Shown here piece by piece: positions 10,108-17,460 of a DNA stretch of 27,752 nt. This DNA comes from a virus. Every line of letters starts with the position of its first letter. Within the stretch, counting starts at the first letter, position 1. The position numbers were made by a program, and so were the translations under genes. The notes below the pieces were generated by a model, which made no database searches, had not been told where the DNA came from, and worked only from the letters and a program-made list of their open reading frames with translations. The DNA lies in the IMG/VR virus record IMGVR_UViG_3300044568_001082, positions 1-27,752 of that record. One strand, written 5' to 3'.

Positions 10108-13100
10108 GTGGCTATATCTCAGATTACATATTCTAATACATTCTCTCATTGGTTGATGGTAACAAATCAATTAGCGAGCGTCGTTAATACCCTTACTTTA
10201 GGGGATTTTTATAAAAATCAAGGAACTTTATATTTAAATTCTCCGCAAACGGGTTTATATGTAGGTAACTCTGCAATTTTTGGCGGAAACGTAACAGTAT
10301 CTGGCCCAACTGGAACTATAATAGAAATTCGTAATCCAACAAATATTTATAATACTCTTTCTGTTACAAACCTTAATGGCAACATAATACGAAGCAATAC
10401 AATAATTTCTTCAATTAACACATTTACATCAACTGCAACAGTTAATACGAAACTTACTGTTGCCAATTCTTCTGTGTTGTCTGGAAATACTAGAATAACT
10501 GGAGATTTTGGGGTAACTGGAAATACAGTAATTAATGGTAATACATCTATTTCCGGTATAACAACAATTAATGATGGCATGACATTAATTGGTTTATTAA
10601 ATGCAACAGGAAGTATTATTGCTAATGGAACAATTGATTTATCTGGTAACTTAAATTTAACTGGCGATTCAACTTTAACTGGCGATATAACATCAACTGG
10701 CAATACTTCGTTTTACGGTAAATCTACATTTACCGGCGATACCGTAGTTTCTGGAAATACTGTTCTATCTGGAAATACTGTTCTATCTGGAAATACTGTT
10801 CTATCTGGAAATACATCATTATCTGGAAATACTGCTCTATCTGGAAATACAACTATTTCAGGCAAAACTCTATTATCCGGAAACACGTCAATATCTGGTA
10901 ATACTGCTCTATCTGGAAATACGTTTATTTCTGGAAACACGTCAATATCTGGTAATACTGCTCTATCTGGAAATACATCATTATCTGGAAATACATCATT
11001 ATCTGGTAATACTGCTCTATCTGGAAATACACTTATTTCTGGAAACACGTCAATATCTGGAAATACATCATTATCCGGAAACACGTCAATATCTGGAAAT
11101 ACATCATTATCTGGTAATACTGCTCTATCTGGAAATACATCATTATCTGGAAATACTGCTTTATCTGGAAATACATCATTATCTGGAAATATTACAGTTT
11201 ATGATACAATAAACATCATTAATAATAAAGGTATTTCTGCAAATGGACCAATTAAAAGCGACACAACTGTTTCTAGTTCAATATTAATATCAGATATATT
11301 ACAAGTAAATTCAAATGTAGTTTTTAATACAAGTAATGTAAAAATTAAAAATTCTGATGGACTATTATATAACATAATTTCATCAAAAGATTTAAGTGAT
11401 GCTAATATTGCAATTTATAAAGATTTAGCCAATACAAATTCTAGTATTGGTTCTACGAATACCTATGTACAAAGCTGGGCAAATAATACATTCCTCAAAT
11501 TTTCTGGAAATTCATCAAATACAGCGTTAATTCCAACATTACAAACAACTAGCTTTACTACAAAAGATTTAACTGTTACTGGTGTATTTACCAACCAAGG
11601 TTCTACTATTACGGATACTAATGAATATATTTTCCAAGCGAACTCAGGTTTACCTACATCTGTAAGCTCACAAATTACTGTAAATAGAGGCGAATCGGCT
11701 AATTCGGCAAATGTTAATGCTATGATAAGATGGAATAATCCATCTAAACAATGGGAAATTAGAGATGTCAATAGTAATACAGTATATTATAAAATAACAA
11801 CGAAAAACGAATTAGATGGCGCAAATTCATACTTAACAACATTAATTGGTAATAAATTTACTACTGCAGCAACATTTAGTAGCGATTTAACTGTTACAGG
11901 CAATTTAGTTGTTAATGGGTTAACAACTACAATCAATACAAATACATTATCTATCGATGATAAAAATATAACCCTTGGTGATGTTACTTCATACACTTCA
12001 GTTACATTTAATTGTAGTATTGGTTCTGCAGTTATAACTGTCGCATCAACTACTGGGTTAATTCCCGGAATGGTTATCACTAAAACTGGCGGTACAGCTA
12101 CGCCTACAGGAGGATCGGCTACAATTGTATCTATTGATTCCGCTACACAAATTACAGTTAATACAACTATTACTGGCGGAACGCAATTTATTGGTAATAT
12201 TTCTGGCGTTTCAGATGTAACGGCAAACAGCGGTGGTATTACATTAAGAGGTACAACGGATAAAACCTTCAATTGGGCGAATACAACTTTTTCTGCTTGG
12301 GTTAGTTCTGAAAACATTGCATTAGCTAGTGGAAAATCTATTATACTTAATGGTTCTTCTTCTGGTATAACTACAGTACAACCAAGCGCGATTGCTGGGG
12401 GAGTTTTAACATTATCAGCTAATACTGGAACATTAATATCTACTGGCGATAGCGGAACTGTAAGTAACGCAATGTTAGCTGGTTCTATTTTAAATAATAA
12501 ATTGGCAAATAGTTCTATAACTATTGGGACTACAAATATTACATTAGGTGGTACAAGTAATACAATACAAAATATTGTTAATTTAAAAATTGCTAATACA
12601 ACAAATCCAGCAAATACAGTTTCGTTAATTTCCAGTGATATTGGCGGTAATAGTATAATTATATTCCCGAATCAATCAGGAACAGTAATTCTTTCTGGGG
12701 CAGCAGGAGCTCCAATTACTACTGAGATGATTGCTAATAATTCTATTGCAAATAATCATATTCATGATAGTGCTGCTATTGCAACATATAAATTAGCTGC
12801 AAATTCAGTAACATTTGGAACCACGAAACTATACTTAGGTGGTACAAGTAATACAATACAAAATATTGTTAATTTAAAAATTGCTAATACAACAAATCCA
12901 GCAAACACAGTTTCGTTAATTTCCAGTGATATTGGCGGTAATAGTATAATTATATTCCCCAACCAATCAGGAACTGTTGTAGTTTCTGGATCCAACGTTG
13001 CATCTATCAATGCTGCTATGATTGCTAATAATTCTATTGCAAATAATCATATTCATGATAGTGCTGCTATTGCAACATATAAATTAGCTGCAAATTCTAT

Positions 13101-14325
13101 ATCTGGGATATATTTAGGTGGCAATTTAAATTCATTAACTAATGGTACTGGATTAACTTGGTCTACTGGAACAAATTATAATGGTTCAGCTGCTGCAACT
13201 TTAGCAATTGATTCATCGACTGTTGCTATGAAAGCAGGCAAATTAAGTCAATTTGCAACTACAACTAGTTCTGAATTCCTTAGCGTTATTAGCGATAAAC
13301 AAGGATCTGGTCAATTAGTTGCAAATATTAGTCCAACATTAACAACTCCAAATATAGGCGCAGCTACTGGGACGTCTTTATCATTATCAGGTGATTTATC
13401 AGCTAGAAATTTAACTATTAGCGGAACTACAACAACAATTAATTCAAGTACATTATCTATTGACGATAAAAATATTACTCTAGGTGACGCAGCTGGAATT
13501 TCAAATATAACATTTATTTGTACTTCGGGTTCTGCAGTTTTAACTGTTACATCAACTGCTGGAATGATTCCTGGAATGGTTCTTACAAAAGATACTGGCC
13601 AAGCGATTCCACCACCTGGAGCAACAATTGTATCTATTAATTCTGACACACAAATTACTATTAGTGGAACGGTTAATACAACTGCCGGAACTCAATTTGT
13701 AGGGCATTTTGATGGATATACTAATGTAACTGCAGACCAAGGCGGTATTACACTAAAAGGTACAACCGACAAAACTATAATATATTCTACTACTGCAGTA
13801 AGCGGAACTAGTGCATGGAGATTTTCAGAAAATATTGATTTAGTTTCTGGAAAATCATTTAATATTAATGGTACATTAATATCTAATTCAACACATTTAG
13901 GCACTTTATCAGGATCATCGATAACTAATGTAACTGCAAAAGGTTTATCTGCTAATTCTGATATTTCAACATATAGAGAGAAAGTTACTGATATACCTAT
14001 TAGTTCAGGCGGAGTTACTAATATAGATGTAAGTGTTGGTAATATTTTTAATATAACACTTAGCTCTGGAATTGCAAGTCCAGTTGCTTTAAATTTAACA
14101 AACTATAATGTTGGTAGTGGATATACGCGACCAATAACATTAATAATTAAACAACCAGCGACAAGCGCAGGAAAGTTTGTTACTGTAGCTGGAGCTAAAT
14201 ATACTGATGGGATTGCTCCAATTTTATCAACCGCTGCCTCTGCTATGGATGTATTAACCTATTGGTCTATAGATAATGGTACAAACTGGTTTGGTACTTT
14301 TGCCATGGCTGGCATTATAATTTAA
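10108..14325 (+). CDS. Long tail fibre protein with hexapeptide-repeat shaft
   Basis: 1405-residue fibre protein, probably trimeric and involved in host contact. The GTG start is supported by AAAGGG nine bases upstream; no better ATG is seen. Residues 1-122 are the likely attachment part. Residues 123-362 are 40 in-register hexapeptides (consensus xLSGNT), the last 25 nearly perfect. After a short helical/linker section come fibre modules: an IDDKNITLGD ... GGITLRGTTDKT unit at about 606-723 and again at about 1108-1224, and between them a 97-residue tandem duplication (GGTSNTIQNIV ... NNSIANNHIHDSAAIATYKL). The IDDKNI/GGITLKGTTDKT wording is typical of tail fibres of marine T4-like phages. 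The last 100 residues ('DVLTYWSIDNGTNWFGTF') form the C-terminal tip domain. No catalytic motif or intramolecular chaperone is recognised. Receptor binding is inferred from context. Confidence 0.85.
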   Translation: MAISQITYSNTFSHWLMVTNQLASVVNTLTLGDFYKNQGTLYLNSPQTGLYVGNSAIFGGNVTVSGPTGTIIEIRNPTNIYNTLSVTNLNGNIIRSNTIISSINTFTSTATVNTKLTVANSSVLSGNTRITGDFGVTGNTVINGNTSISGITTINDGMTLIGLLNATGSIIANGTIDLSGNLNLTGDSTLTGDITSTGNTSFYGKSTFTGDTVVSGNTVLSGNTVLSGNTVLSGNTSLSGNTALSGNTTISGKTLLSGNTSISGNTALSGNTFISGNTSISGNTALSGNTSLSGNTSLSGNTALSGNTLISGNTSISGNTSLSGNTSISGNTSLSGNTALSGNTSLSGNTALSGNTSLSGNITVYDTINIINNKGISANGPIKSDTTVSSSILISDILQVNSNVVFNTSNVKIKNSDGLLYNIISSKDLSDANIAIYKDLANTNSSIGSTNTYVQSWANNTFLKFSGNSSNTALIPTLQTTSFTTKDLTVTGVFTNQGSTITDTNEYIFQANSGLPTSVSSQITVNRGESANSANVNAMIRWNNPSKQWEIRDVNSNTVYYKITTKNELDGANSYLTTLIGNKFTTAATFSSDLTVTGNLVVNGLTTTINTNTLSIDDKNITLGDVTSYTSVTFNCSIGSAVITVASTTGLIPGMVITKTGGTATPTGGSATIVSIDSATQITVNTTITGGTQFIGNISGVSDVTANSGGITLRGTTDKTFNWANTTFSAWVSSENIALASGKSIILNGSSSGITTVQPSAIAGGVLTLSANTGTLISTGDSGTVSNAMLAGSILNNKLANSSITIGTTNITLGGTSNTIQNIVNLKIANTTNPANTVSLISSDIGGNSIIIFPNQSGTVILSGAAGAPITTEMIANNSIANNHIHDSAAIATYKLAANSVTFGTTKLYLGGTSNTIQNIVNLKIANTTNPANTVSLISSDIGGNSIIIFPNQSGTVVVSGSNVASINAAMIANNSIANNHIHDSAAIATYKLAANSISGIYLGGNLNSLTNGTGLTWSTGTNYNGSAAATLAIDSSTVAMKAGKLSQFATTTSSEFLSVISDKQGSGQLVANISPTLTTPNIGAATGTSLSLSGDLSARNLTISGTTTTINSSTLSIDDKNITLGDAAGISNITFICTSGSAVLTVTSTAGMIPGMVLTKDTGQAIPPPGATIVSINSDTQITISGTVNTTAGTQFVGHFDGYTNVTADQGGITLKGTTDKTIIYSTTAVSGTSAWRFSENIDLVSGKSFNINGTLISNSTHLGTLSGSSITNVTAKGLSANSDISTYREKVTDIPISSGGVTNIDVSVGNIFNITLSSGIASPVALNLTNYNVGSGYTRPITLIIKQPATSAGKFVTVAGAKYTDGIAPILSTAASAMDVLTYWSIDNGTNWFGTFAMAGIII
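10474..11193 (+). repeat. 40 in-frame 18-bp repeats (xLSGNT hexads)
   Basis: Fifteen diverged units (10474-10743; for example RITGDF, VINGNT, TLTGDI) followed by 25 nearly uniform units (10744-11193; SLSGNT, ALSGNT, SISGNT), all in one register without a slip. The pattern Leu/Ile-x-x-x-Thr fits the hexapeptide rule of left-handed beta-helices, with three hexads (54 bp) per coil. Blocks starting at 10879 and 10933 are identical for over 40 bases and lie exactly 54 bp apart. Confidence 0.95.
11923..12276 (+). repeat. First copy of a diverged fibre module (partner 13429-13779)
   Basis: Encodes TTTINTNTLSIDDKNITLGD, a Gly/Thr-rich 'GLIPGMVITKTGG' domain and GGITLRGTTDKTFNW. The same order recurs at 13429-13779 with clear protein similarity but extensive DNA divergence, so this is an older internal duplication or a repeated modular domain. 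Confidence 0.8.
12547..13128 (+). repeat. 291-bp tandem duplication inside the fibre gene
   Basis: Unit 1 is about 12547-12837 and unit 2 about 12838-13128 (97 residues each, in frame). Two blocks are almost identical between units: about 138 bp starting at 12547/12838 with only a few substitutions, and about 80 bp starting at 12727/13018. The stretches between the blocks (about 12685-12726 and 12976-13017) are clearly diverged, as is the tail of each unit. Confidence 0.9.
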
Positions 14326-14351
14326 CGTTTCTTTTAATAAGGAGAAAATTT

Positions 14352-14693
14352 ATGACATTAAGATTAATTGATGAAATTTATTTATATATTTCCGTTGAAC
14401 CTGAACACTCGATTGTTAATAATGAAATAATTGCATGGTTAGATCATACTGATATTTCGTATACAATATTAAATTATGGGCCAGATAGTCACCAAGGAGT
14501 ATTTGATGCTTTAAACACTTGGTGGCAACTAGATGAAAATGGACAAAAACAAGGTCCAATATCTAGTTTCCCATTTGTAGTTTACACAGAAGCGCATTCA
14601 GATAAACCTATTTCATATTTACCAAAAAAATATTTATTAGGTAAAGATGAAATATTATCGAAATTATCTAATTTATATACATTAGGAAGATAA
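14352..14693 (+). CDS. Small protein between the two fibre genes, possible thioredoxin-like fold
   Basis: 113 residues, not firmly recognised. The start ATG has a strong AAGGAG. The layout looks like a glutaredoxin-type fold: a first strand 'EIYLYISVE', a helix 'NNEIIAWLDH', a second strand 'SYTILNYG', then a 'FPFVVYTEAH' strand after a proline-containing turn and a final 'LLGKDEILSKLSNL' helix. There is no cysteine in the protein, so a redox role is excluded and the fold would serve binding or assembly. It lies 26 bases after the long fibre and 47 before the glycine-rich fibre protein, so a fibre assembly factor or minor tail protein is plausible. The fold is inferred from the reading of the sequence only. 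Confidence 0.6.
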   Translation: MTLRLIDEIYLYISVEPEHSIVNNEIIAWLDHTDISYTILNYGPDSHQGVFDALNTWWQLDENGQKQGPISSFPFVVYTEAHSDKPISYLPKKYLLGKDEILSKLSNLYTLGR

Positions 14694-14740
14694 ATAGTTA
14701 AACTCCTCCTCAAACACGTTAAATAAAAAGGAATAAAAGA

Positions 14741-17158
14741 ATGCCAATTGGTATTGGAACCCAAATAAGAAGAACATTAGTTAATGCAAATACAGTAACT
14801 ATAAATGTAGGAACAGGTTCAACAGTATTTCCGTTTGGAGTTCGTTCTGTTCTTGTAAATATGAGCGGAACTGCTGGAACTCCTGGAACTGCTGGAGTTG
14901 GTGGTTGCGGTGGTTGCGGTGGTTGCGGAGGAGCAAAAGGTACAGCAGGACTTGCAGGTCCAGGCGGAAATGCAGGTACAGGGGGAAATGCTGGTCCAGG
15001 TGGAGCTGCGGGAACTAAAGGATTTGGGGGTGCTGGTGCTTGCGGAACTTGCGGTGGTTGCGGTAGTTGCGGAGGAGATAAAGGTACAGGGGGAAATGCT
15101 GGTCCAGGTGGAGCTGCGGGAACTAAAGGATTTGGGGGTTGCGGAGGAGATAAAGGTACAGCAGGACTTGCTGGTCCAGGTGGAGCTGGAGGAGCAAAAG
15201 GAACAGCAGTAGCTGGAACTGGTGGTAATGGAGGAGTTGGAGGAGGAGCTGGCGGTACTGCTAATTATCTTATAACGTCAGCAGCAAAACCAACAAGTTT
15301 AAAACACGCAGAATCTGCCGGTGGTTCTCATGGAACATCAACTTTTCCTGGAGATGCATGTTTTTGCTCTTCAGGTAGACCCGCTATTTACTATCCGAGT
15401 TCGCCTAGCACTACTCAAGGTATGTATAGCGGATGTGGCGGTTGTGCTCCATTTTATGGAGCATCTACTTTATCTTATACAGGACAAGGAGGAGCAGGTA
15501 AATATGTACTTGGATGCAAAGCTTGTATTTGTGTGGCTAGAGCGGGTTGCGCCGGAAAAGCTGGAGGAAGTAAAGGTTATTTTAGTTGCCCAACAAATAC
15601 ATATGTAATAAATTCTATTGGCCAAGGCGGAGGAGGGGGGTCCGGAGCCGTATTTAGATATGGTCCATATGGTTGGTATGGAGCAGGAGGCGGGGGTTCT
15701 GGTGGAACAGGAGGAATAGGAGCAGCTGGAACAGGTGGAACAGCTAATGCAGGTAATCCTGGAGGATTAGCACCGGATTGTTGGACAGGAAAAGCTGGAA
15801 ATGCAGGAGGATTAGCACCGGATTGTTGGACAGGAAAACCTGGAAATGCAGGAGGATTAGCACCGGATTGTTGGACAGGAAAACCTGGAAATGATGGAAA
15901 ATGCGCTAGTTTAGATGGTTCGGATGCATCCGAACCAACTGTAGGTGGTTTAGATGGAAACGATGGAAATGCAGGAGGATTAGCACCGGATTGTTGGACA
16001 GGAAAAGCTGGAAATGCAGGAGGATTAGCACCGGATTGTTGGACAGGAAAACCTGGAAATGCAGGAGGATTAGCACCGGATTGTTGGGAAGGAAAAGCTG
16101 GGTCTGCTGGATCTGCTGGATCTGCTGGATCTGCTGGAGACACAACAACCTTTTTAGGATTAACTGCTGGAGGAGGATTAGCAGGAACAGGGAATACAGG
16201 TTCTCCAGGTGAATGTGGAGCAAAAGGACAAAAAGGTTCTAGTGGAACTGATGGAACAAAAGGACAAAAAGGTTCTAGCGGAAATGATGGAACAAAAGGA
16301 CAAAAAGGTTCTAGTGGAAATAAAGGGTCTAAAGGTTCTATTGGAATAAAAGGATCTAAAGGCGCAAAAGGACAAAAAGGTTCTAGTGGAACTGCTGGAA
16401 CAAAAGGACAAAAAGGTTCTAGTGGAAATGATGGAACAAAAGGACAAAAAGGTTCTAGCGGAAATGCTGGAACAAAAGGACAAAAAGGTTCTAGTGGGAA
16501 TGATGGTGTAGCAAATGCAGGAATAGCTGGATATTGGGGCGGAGGTGGAGCTGGTGGATATGGAGGAACTATATATACCAGCGACGGTGTTGGAATTGCT
16601 GCTCGCGGAGGAGCTGGCGGATCTGGTGGAGCAATAACTGGAGGCGGAGCAGGCGGAACTGGAGGATATTTACTTACTCCTACTGCTGGATCTCCTGGAC
16701 CTAAAGGTCCAGATGGTAGCGCAACACAAGGAAATTGCGGGTCTACTGGAGCAGCTGGTAGCGCTGGCGTTGATGGAGCTAAAGGTTCTAAGGGAGCTGA
16801 TGGAAATTGCGGGTCTACTGGAGCAGCTGGTAGCGCTGGCGTTGATGGAGCTAAAGGTTCTAAGGGAGCTAAAGGTTCTAAGGGAGCTAAAGGTTCTAAG
16901 GGAGCTGATGGAAATTGCGGGTCTACTGGTGGTGCTGGTGGTGCTGGTGGTGCTGGTGGTGTTGGAGCAGCTGGTAGCGCTGGCGTTGATGGAGCTAAAG
17001 GTTCTAAGGGAGCTAAAGGTTCTAAGGGTGCATCTGGAACATCAAATTCCGGCGGAGCAGCAACAACTATTAGCTGTAAATCTGTATCTATTTCGAGTAG
17101 AATAAATTATAATTATACTGCAGCTTCAACTATTACAGTTAAATGGCCAAGGCAATAA
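14741..17158 (+). CDS. Glycine- and cysteine-rich collagen-like tail protein
   Basis: 805-residue protein, likely an adhesin or fibre extension. Residues 1-50 ('NTVTINVGTG', 'FPFGVRSVLVNMSG') look like the N-terminal beta domain of glycine-rich phage tail fibre proteins. Then come poly-Gly/Cys stretches (GCGGCGGCGG), six copies of a 15-residue GNAGGLAPDCWTGKP repeat (about residues 340-456), a 35-triplet Gly-X-Y run (487-591), a Gly-rich linker, a second 35-triplet run (664-768), and a 37-residue beta-like C-terminus. I count about 30 cysteines, against two in the longer upstream fibre, and close to 40 Lys-Gly dipeptides. Glycine-rich segments may also form polyglycine-II bundles, as known for gp38-type adhesins of T-even relatives. 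The gene is visibly richer in G than its neighbours because of GGA/GGT codons. The ATG at 14741 has AAAAAGGA upstream. Role as an exposed virion protein is inferred. Confidence 0.8.
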   Translation: MPIGIGTQIRRTLVNANTVTINVGTGSTVFPFGVRSVLVNMSGTAGTPGTAGVGGCGGCGGCGGAKGTAGLAGPGGNAGTGGNAGPGGAAGTKGFGGAGACGTCGGCGSCGGDKGTGGNAGPGGAAGTKGFGGCGGDKGTAGLAGPGGAGGAKGTAVAGTGGNGGVGGGAGGTANYLITSAAKPTSLKHAESAGGSHGTSTFPGDACFCSSGRPAIYYPSSPSTTQGMYSGCGGCAPFYGASTLSYTGQGGAGKYVLGCKACICVARAGCAGKAGGSKGYFSCPTNTYVINSIGQGGGGGSGAVFRYGPYGWYGAGGGGSGGTGGIGAAGTGGTANAGNPGGLAPDCWTGKAGNAGGLAPDCWTGKPGNAGGLAPDCWTGKPGNDGKCASLDGSDASEPTVGGLDGNDGNAGGLAPDCWTGKAGNAGGLAPDCWTGKPGNAGGLAPDCWEGKAGSAGSAGSAGSAGDTTTFLGLTAGGGLAGTGNTGSPGECGAKGQKGSSGTDGTKGQKGSSGNDGTKGQKGSSGNKGSKGSIGIKGSKGAKGQKGSSGTAGTKGQKGSSGNDGTKGQKGSSGNAGTKGQKGSSGNDGVANAGIAGYWGGGGAGGYGGTIYTSDGVGIAARGGAGGSGGAITGGGAGGTGGYLLTPTAGSPGPKGPDGSATQGNCGSTGAAGSAGVDGAKGSKGADGNCGSTGAAGSAGVDGAKGSKGAKGSKGAKGSKGADGNCGSTGGAGGAGGAGGVGAAGSAGVDGAKGSKGAKGSKGASGTSNSGGAATTISCKSVSISSRINYNYTAASTITVKWPRQ
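14975..15139 (+). repeat. 57-bp direct repeat, two copies 108 bp apart
   Basis: Copies at 14975-15031 and 15083-15139 appear identical base for base and encode GTGGNAGPGGAAGTKGFGG. The material between them codes for a Cys-rich segment. Identity at synonymous positions points to a recent duplication. Confidence 0.9.
15761..16108 (+). repeat. Six 45-bp repeats (GGLAPDCWTGK) in two blocks of three
   Basis: Units begin at 15761, 15806, 15851 and at 15974, 16019, 16064. Each encodes GGLAPDCWTGK plus a 4-residue linker; the last copy has Glu instead of Thr after the Trp. The two blocks are separated by a unique insert (about 15893-15973) that contains a perfect palindrome. Each unit holds one Cys next to one Trp in an otherwise Gly-rich chain. 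Confidence 0.95.
15916..15937. repeat. Perfect 22-bp palindrome inside the glycine-rich gene
   Basis: The core GGTTCGGATGCATCCGAACC (15917-15936) is its own reverse complement, and the flanking T and A extend it by one pair. It sits in the unique insert between the two blocks of 45-bp repeats. It is in frame and codes for part of GSDASEP, so its role at DNA or RNA level is unknown. Confidence 0.9.
16199..16513 (+). repeat. Collagen-like run 1: 35 Gly-X-Y triplets
   Basis: Residues 487-591 keep Gly at every third position with no break. The core is a 36-bp unit coding for GTDGTKGQKGSS-type blocks. Lys occupies the Y position directly before Gly in about half of the triplets, while Pro is nearly absent. 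Confidence 0.95.
16730..17044 (+). repeat. Collagen-like run 2: 35 Gly-X-Y triplets
   Basis: Residues 664-768 keep Gly at every third position. The run is three copies of a GNCGSTG ... GSAGVDGAKGSKG block, in which the 18-bp GAKGSK unit has been amplified one to three times and a GGA unit three times in the last copy. Many codons are identical, so the units were recently expanded. Confidence 0.95.
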
Positions 17159-17190
17159 TATATAATATAGATATTAATAAAAGGAATAAT

Positions 17191-17460
17191 ATGAAAAAAT
17201 ACGAATACACATATAAAATATTAAATATAGATTTACATTCTTCTAGCGTTACAATTAAATATACTCCAACAATAGAAACATTAACTGCTTATACATTTAA
17301 CGTTCCATACAGAATTATAGGTGACAACGAAGAAGAAATAGTATTAATAGATATTATAAAGAACAGCGCTCCACATATTAGATGGGAAAATCAAGAATTA
17401 CTTGTTGCTGATTTTGATAATTTATTATATAAAACGGAATTGATTACCACAGATGCTTGA
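17191..17460 (+). CDS. Small conserved-looking protein, function unknown
   Basis: 89 residues, no recognised function. I place the start at the ATG at 17191, which has AAGGA at 17181-17185 and makes the gene begin after the preceding stop; the in-frame ATG at 17143 would overlap the upstream gene and has no good ribosome binding site. The protein begins MKKYEYTYKILNIDLHSSSV, appears all beta with a short acidic helix, and ends near 'PHIRWENQELLVADFDNLLY'. The last 8 bases overlap the next start, so it is probably co-translated with the oxygenase that follows. A structural or accessory role for the oxygenases or the collagen-like protein is possible but unsupported. Confidence 0.65.
   Translation: MKKYEYTYKILNIDLHSSSVTIKYTPTIETLTAYTFNVPYRIIGDNEEEIVLIDIIKNSAPHIRWENQELLVADFDNLLYKTELITTDA

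Noticed and set aside
10713-11084. Minus-strand open frame through the hexapeptide repeats
   Set aside because: The 18-bp unit simply lacks stops on the other strand; the product is a repeat shadow (FPDRAVLPD-like) with no start signal.
10744-11193. CRISPR-like array of short direct repeats
   Set aside because: Repeats have no unique spacers, keep a strict 18-bp in-frame period and encode a fibre shaft.
14689-14696. GATAAATA as a late promoter for the glycine-rich gene
   Set aside because: First base deviates from the TATAAATA core and lies at the end of a coding sequence; in such AT-rich DNA one-off matches are expected.
14700-14712. CTCCTCCT stretch as an anti-Shine-Dalgarno switch before the glycine-rich gene
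   Set aside because: The downstream ribosome binding site is AAAAAGGA and pairs poorly with it; no stable alternative structure is evident.
15577-16143. Minus-strand open frame of 188 codons with Pro-rich repeats
   Set aside because: It is the antisense image of the 45-bp Gly-rich repeats; Gly codons reverse to Pro codons. No ribosome binding site or family match.
16713-17105. Leu/Glu-rich open frame of 130 codons on the + strand in another frame
   Set aside because: It is an alternative-frame reading of the GAKGSK/GAAGSA repeats inside a convincing collagen-like frame.
14741-17158. Diversity-generating retroelement target in the glycine-rich gene
   Set aside because: No reverse transcriptase and no template repeat are visible; the variation is repeat expansion, not adenine-specific substitution.
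17143-17190. Upstream ATG at 17143 for the 89-aa protein
   Set aside because: It overlaps the end of the collagen-like gene and lacks a ribosome binding site, while the ATG at 17191 has AAGGA at proper spacing.
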